From contig OY997649.1 of the NCBI GenBank assembly GCA_963921795.1, positions 30,757,555 to 30,821,554 on the forward strand: a DNA stretch of 64,000 bases. The letters are read 5' to 3'. The DNA is from Nannobrachium achirus. Its lineage: Eukaryota > Chordata > Actinopteri > Myctophiformes > Myctophidae. Positions 60,019 to 64,000 of this stretch are shown piece after piece (positions within the stretch are counted from its first letter, which is position 1; each line of letters opens with the position of its first letter). The notes beneath the pieces are model-generated. The model had not been told where the DNA came from. It did not search any database and was given only the letters and a program-made list of their open reading frames with translations. The position numbers and the translations under genes were made by a program.

Positions 60019-60274
60019 TTAAAGACGTAGTCGTAGTGGAATAAAAAAAATATATTTTCACACTTTTAGAGTATATGCGTGGTGATAATATGGCCATACC
60101 TAACACTAACAGTAATGGCAAAAAAAGTAAAAAAAGATCTTGTGTTTGTGTATTATAACAAGACAAGTACAGCCCCAAAACAAAAACGTAATGCGTGATG
60201 ACGTAGATAATGAATAATTCACAAGGTCAGAATGACTGACAGGTGCCTGTGTCAATCAACTCCTTTTATCTATT

Positions 60275-60500
60275 TATTTTATTACCCATGATTTTGTAAC
60301 CCATTTTTTTAACCAGTGCCAATTGCCGAAGCCGTAATCCTGGGCTCTGCTCTCCTTCTGACAACCTGGGGAGGGCCTCAAACTGAGCTCGCGCTTCCTT
60401 CAGTGCATGAGAAGTGAGCAGGCCGCAACTTATCACCTGACGGGGGAGCTTCCCCGGTTGGACGTGGCGTGTGGAAGGAACACGTTATTCCCATGAGTTA
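60275..60500 (-). mobile_element. SINE-like retroposon, copy 1
   Basis: GATTTTGTAACCCATTTTTT, CTGGGCTCTGCTCTCC, AGCTTCCCCGGTTGGACGTG and GGAAGGAACACGTTATTCC parallel copy 2 in the same orientation. It lacks the 5' part seen in copy 2 and has no clear target duplication. Confidence 0.65.
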
Positions 60501-60849
60501 AAGTCGAGCTGAATGCTTGAAAGTCTTACACTCGCTCCACTTCCTTATGGTGACGCAGTTCCTCGTGAAACAGTGCAGAGTCCAAAAAGGAGGGACATTG
60601 CGCTCGAAGGGATGTGATTTGACGGTCAAAAAGTAGGCAGGCCATAACTCATTGAAGACATTAACATGTAAAGACGGGTTGGCTGATGATTGGCGCTCAG
60701 TATCACAGCGTTGCGCTATAGACTGACAAGGCAGCGGCTACAGAAACAAATTTGTGTTCATAAGACATCAGATGTCGGCCGGCTGAACCAGATGCAAGGC
60801 AGCACAACAGACAGGCTCTTGATTGACACAGGCACCTGTCAGTCATTCT

Positions 60850-61301
60850 TTTTTTTTTTTTTTTTTTTTTTTTTTTATCCCACGATTTTTGTAACCCATT
60901 TTTTTCACCCGGTGCCAATTGCCTAAGCTGTGATCCTGGGCTCTACTCTCCCTCTGCCAACCTGGGGAGGGCCCCGAACTGAGCTCATGCTTCCTTCAAT
61001 GCATGATGAGTGAGCAGGCCGCTTCTTATCACCTGACAGGGGGAGCTTCCCCGGTTGGACGTAGCGCGTGGAAGGAACACGTTATTCCAACCAGTTCCAT
61101 TCCCCTCCATCAGGCGCCCCGGCTGGCCAGGGGGAGGCTTTATAGAGACCAGGATTACTGCATGTTTTTGTGAGGGTATCTACCCTAGGAGACACGGGGA
61201 GAACATGCAAACTCCACACAGAAAGGCCCTTTTGCCAACCCCACCTAGGGTGTGGGCACTGATGACACGGAGGAGGGAACACGCCCCCAGCACCCACAGT
61301 T
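60850..61301 (-). mobile_element. SINE-like retroposon, copy 2, with 15-bp TSD
   Basis: Flanked by perfect 15-bp repeats CCTGTCAGTCATTCT (60835-60849, 61302-61316). It begins with a ~27-nt T tract, i.e. a poly(A) tail on the minus strand. The minus strand contains GCCTTTCTGTGTGGAGTTTG and CATGTTCTCCCCGTGTC, phrases I recall from fish SINE-type repeats. Long target repeats plus poly(A) indicate LINE-driven insertion. Whether it is a SINE or truncated LINE is not settled. Confidence 0.82.
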
Positions 61302-61557
61302 CCTGTCAGTCATTCTGACCTCGTGAATTATGAAATAGACTTGATGTTCGTCATCAAGGGCACTAATTGTTTCATTATAATATACAAACACTCGAATGTT
61401 TCACTTTTTTGGCATCCACTGTTAGGTATGGCCATATTATCACTACAGATATGCTCTTAAAGTGTGAAAAACGTATCTTTGATTTCACTGCATCTTTAAC
61501 TGGTTGCCATGGTTACCAGGTGAACAGGTGCCACGGTAGCGGCTGATGAGGGAGAAC

Positions 61558-61577
61558 ACTACATATCCCATGATGCA
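61558..61577 (+). promoter_or_regulatory. ZNF143-type promoter motif
   Basis: ACTACATATCCCATGATGCA closely follows the ZNF143 (SBS) consensus ACTACAATTCCCAGCATGC, typically found close to vertebrate transcription starts. It lies 18 bp before a candidate ATG. Confidence 0.5.
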
Positions 61578-61594
61578 ACTCGGCCACCAGCATC

Positions 61595-61669
61595 ATGGAG
61601 CGTCTATTCTCCATAGGCTCCTACTCATTGCTGATGCAAAGGAAAAAAGTTAAAGGAAAAATCTTTGAA
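61595..61669 (+). CDS. Candidate first coding exon, unrecognised gene
   Basis: ATG at 61595 is preceded by CACCAGCATC and opens a frame reading MERLFSIGSYSLLMQRKKVK then GKIFE. Directly after codon 25, GAAGTGAGCGG offers a splice donor (break before GTGAGC at 61670). If the donor is not used, the frame runs through the poly-C tract and stops at TAA about 18 codons later. The ZNF143-like motif just upstream supports a promoter here. Downstream poly-C and GT tracts would then be intronic. I do not recognise the protein. Chance is a serious alternative because only 25 codons are available and the next exon is not visible in the window. Confidence 0.3.
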
Positions 61670-61681
61670 GTGAGCGGTGGA

Positions 61682-61700
61682 CCCCCCCCCCCCCCCCCCC
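61682..61700. repeat. Poly-C tract (19 nt)
   Basis: Uninterrupted run of cytosines. Confidence 0.97.
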
Positions 61701-61726
61701 TCCTTCCCTTCCTCCGTGGGGACTAA

Positions 61727-61728
<2 letters not shown>

Positions 61729-61820
<92 letters not shown>
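61729..61820. repeat. (GT)n microsatellite
   Basis: About 46 GT repeats. Confidence 0.98.
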
Positions 61821-61821
<1 letters not shown>

Positions 61822-62690
61822 CGTGTTCAACAGCGCCACTGGTCACCCAGCGGTATTGCAGCTCATGCTACAGACAAAGTTACAACGTTACATACGTGTA
61901 CATAGTTACCTACACAAGCAGTGATGCATAGGAGACAGTGTACCACCGCTCCAAAATCGTTCACATATATTCTGACTTATCCCTCTTCTCTGACCCTGAC
62001 GCTGTCCATGGTGCTGAATGGTGCATAACATAGAGAAGGGCAATTATTGCTTTTCACATGTAGCCCACGAAACGTTAGTGTAGAAGGATGATACTGCATT
62101 TGAAAGCTTGAATTGTCTCAATAAATGTATGCTCACCTCTTGTGTTTCACTATTAATCTATTAATGAGATGTTAAATTCAGCACATTTTGCTTCACACCG
62201 TTGTTCGTTGTTTTATTTACAAGATGGTTTGGCTGCCAATAATGTTTGTATCCGTGTCTTGGAGAATTCTAGTTGAAAATGTTCAAACGATAATGCAATT
62301 TATCAAGTGAGACTGCTGTACCTTTGCTATCTATAGCATGTCAGAATGTTGCTTTTCTTGTCCATTGTTGATTAGTTATCTTTAATCCTGTTGTTAGAAA
62401 CTATCAAGGTCTTGACCCCTCGCAGCTTTCAACTTGTGACAGTCCATGTTGGCTTGAATCCCAGAATCGTCACGTTGCGTCTATATATTCTCTCTTACAT
62501 CTGATGCTCTGATTGCGATTTTTGGGGCCATACTGATCACCGATCAACTGGAATCCGTATCTGCCGATACCGACATTCCCATCAAATCCATAAATTCTTC
62601 TATGTATTGTGTTAATGTAGCAGCATTATATTTAACTAGAAGCTGAGCGTCTAGTCGGCGACCTGGCCAACTCGGAACAATGTAAATAGG
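61821..62690. other. Unassigned sequence
   Basis: A decayed fragment of the ATCGGTATCGG hAT family is possible near 62510-62580 (CTGATCACCGATC, CTGCCGATACCGACATTCCC). Nothing else was supported. Confidence 0.4.
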
Positions 62691-62699
62691 GAATGAATG

Positions 62700-63945
62700 C
62701 CCTGCCCTTTAATGCAAACCCCATTATACCTGTTTTCATAGGACCCGTTTTGACCATCTGTCTGCCTGTGTCCATTTATGCCCATATATGGAGATATCTG
62801 TATCTGTCTGTCTGTCTGTCTGTCGGCGTCCATTTTATGTCCATATATGGAGATCACTGCAGTTATAGTTCTGGGTCCATTTTATGCCCATATATGGAGA
62901 TATCTGTCTATCTGCGTCCATTTTATGCCCATATATGGAGTATCTGTCTGTGCCTCCAACTGTGTTGCAGACACAGTGCCGGTTCCCCCTTTAATGCAAA
63001 CCTCATTATACCTGTTGTCATAGGACCCGTTTTGAACATCTGTTTGCCTGTGTCCATTTATGCCCATATATGGAGATATCTGTATTCCAGCCAGCAAATT
63101 GGTACTGTGGGAGCCAACACACGGGCACCGGCCGCGAGGACGTCCCACAAAAACATACGTGGACATACTCAAGGAAGACGTAGGGACACAGAACACCAAT
63201 GAGCTGGCCAGATGTATGGAGAACCGAGATGACTGGAAACAACGATGGAGGGCTCGTCTGAGGACGACCTAGATAGATAGTATCTGTCTGTCTGCGTCCA
63301 TTTTATGCCCATATATGCAGATCTTTGACCATCTGTTTGCCTCTGTCCATTTATGTCCATATATGGAGATATCTGTATCTGTCTGTCTGCAATCCATTTT
63401 ATGCCCATATATGGGGGCATTCATTTTATGCCCATATATGGAGAACGCGCGTGCCCGTGGGACGAACGGTTCTCGAGATACGCGGATTACATACATACAT
63501 ACACACTCACAGAGATTTTTTGTTGACTCATGTGGCGTACGTAATGTATCTGCGTCCATTTTATGCCCATATATGGAGTATCTGTCTGTGCCTCCAACTG
63601 TGTTGCAGACACAGTGCCGGTTCCCCCTTTAATGCAAACCTCATTATACCTGTTGTCATAGGACCCGTTTTGAACATCTGTTTGCCTGTGTCCATTTATG
63701 CCCATATATGGAGTTATCTGTATCTGTCTGTCTGCATCTATTTCATGCCCATATATGGAGATCTCTGTATCTGTTTGTCTGTGTCCCTTTATGCCCATTA
63801 TGGAGATCTCTGTATCTGTCTGTGCCTCCGACTGTGCATCTGTTTGCCTGTGTCCATTTATGCCCATATATGGAGATATCTGTATCTGTCTTTTTGCGTC
63901 CATTTTATGCCCATATATGGGGATCTTTGACCATCTGTTTGCCTG
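62700..63945. repeat. Array of CArG-box repeats (13 perfect CCATATATGG)
   Basis: Irregular units of the form GTCCATTTTATGCCCATATA TGGAGATATC then TGTATCTGTCTGTCTGC. Perfect CCATATATGG starts at 62782, 62841, 62888, 62929, 63064, 63357, 63405, 63432, 63567, 63702, 63749, 63864 and 63911. Broken boxes are at about 63309 and 63794. A block of ~165 bp (62910-63076) is repeated exactly 638 bp further on (63548-63714). CC(A/T)6GG is the binding consensus of serum response factor. Whether it binds is untested. Confidence 0.85.
63093..63272 (+). pseudogene. LINE C-terminal fragment within the CArG array
   Basis: A plus-strand frame reads LWEPTHGHRPRGRPTKTYVD, ILKEDVGTQNTNELARCMEN and RDDWKQRWRARLRTT, then TAG and a short ATAGATAG tail. 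The order GxRxRGRPxxTYxDxLxxD..NxxELxxxMxDRxxW is the extreme C-terminus of a non-LTR reverse transcriptase family that I recall from fish and cnidarians. The fragment is 5'-truncated at about 60 residues, and its terminal GATA-type repeat fits LINE 3' ends. The clade is not certain. Confidence 0.6.
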
Positions 63946-64000
63946 TGTCCATATACATTTATATTGTCAGGACCTCAGGAAAGACAACATTGTTGAGAAA

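Larger units (their letters stand above)
60019..61499. mobile_element. TTAA-flanked foldback element (1.5 kb)
   Basis: TTAA at 60019-60022 and 61496-61499. The arms of about 200 bp pair loosely: TTCACACTTTTAGAGTATAT with ATATGCTCTTAAAGTGTGAA, TGGCCATACCTAACA with TGTTAGGTATGGCCA, and GAATGACTGACAGGTGCC with its mirror near 60828. Two retroposon copies lie inside. Related end fragments are at 7485 and 44085. Confidence 0.75.

Noticed and set aside
62700-63945. CRISPR-like array in the CArG repeats
   Set aside because: Units are irregular, spacers are themselves repeated, and the setting is eukaryotic.

Overview
The window looks like intergenic or intronic DNA from a teleost fish. The organism is inferred from the repeat content: very long CA/GT microsatellites, many hAT families, L2-type LINE tails, Helentron-like (HINE) elements and fish-style SINE sequence. 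The species cannot be named from this sequence. No complete host gene was found. What can be read is almost entirely transposable elements, many nested inside one another. The longest open frames are microsatellites read as protein, purine tracts, or pieces of retroelement reverse transcriptase.

Layout. 1-5.4 kb: an old HINE-like relic, a CA tract, and two arrays of a ~365-bp tandem unit in opposite orientation around a broken transposon protein with a HALTGC-type motif. 5.6-9.0 kb: two hAT elements with perfect 8-bp target duplications, one holding a palindromic MITE that itself holds a telomere-repeat MITE. 12.15-19.3 kb: one palindromic MITE split by a ~7-kb hAT, which carries a BED zinc-finger exon and a minus-strand LINE; the LINE is itself split by another hAT. 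20-23.2 kb: hAT fragments and a HINE. 23.4-27.5 kb: a retroelement coding relic split by two hATs, one containing a HINE that contains another hAT. 27.6-35 kb: CArG-bearing repeats, a HINE-like element with a 500-bp purine tract, and hAT remains. 36-45.6 kb: foldback elements flanked by TTAA or TA, and microsatellites. 46.7-47.8 kb: an L2-type relic. 51.5-61.5 kb: six hATs, one containing a TTAA-flanked element, and a 1.5-kb TTAA foldback element with a SINE-like insertion. 61.5 kb: a possible host first exon beside a ZNF143-like motif. 62.7-63.96 kb: an array with 13 perfect CCATATATGG (CArG) boxes.

The most unusual signal is a hairpin cassette of ~50-80 bp with arms close to GAAAATAGCAGATCTACAAG. 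I found 24 full, partial or decayed copies across the window. They lie in the middle of several otherwise unrelated transposon families, usually with the same single mismatch between the arms. I do not recognise it as a described element. It could be a mobile or gene-converted module shared between non-autonomous transposons.

All coordinates were read by eye. Boundaries supported by target-site duplications should be exact or nearly so; the others are approximate.
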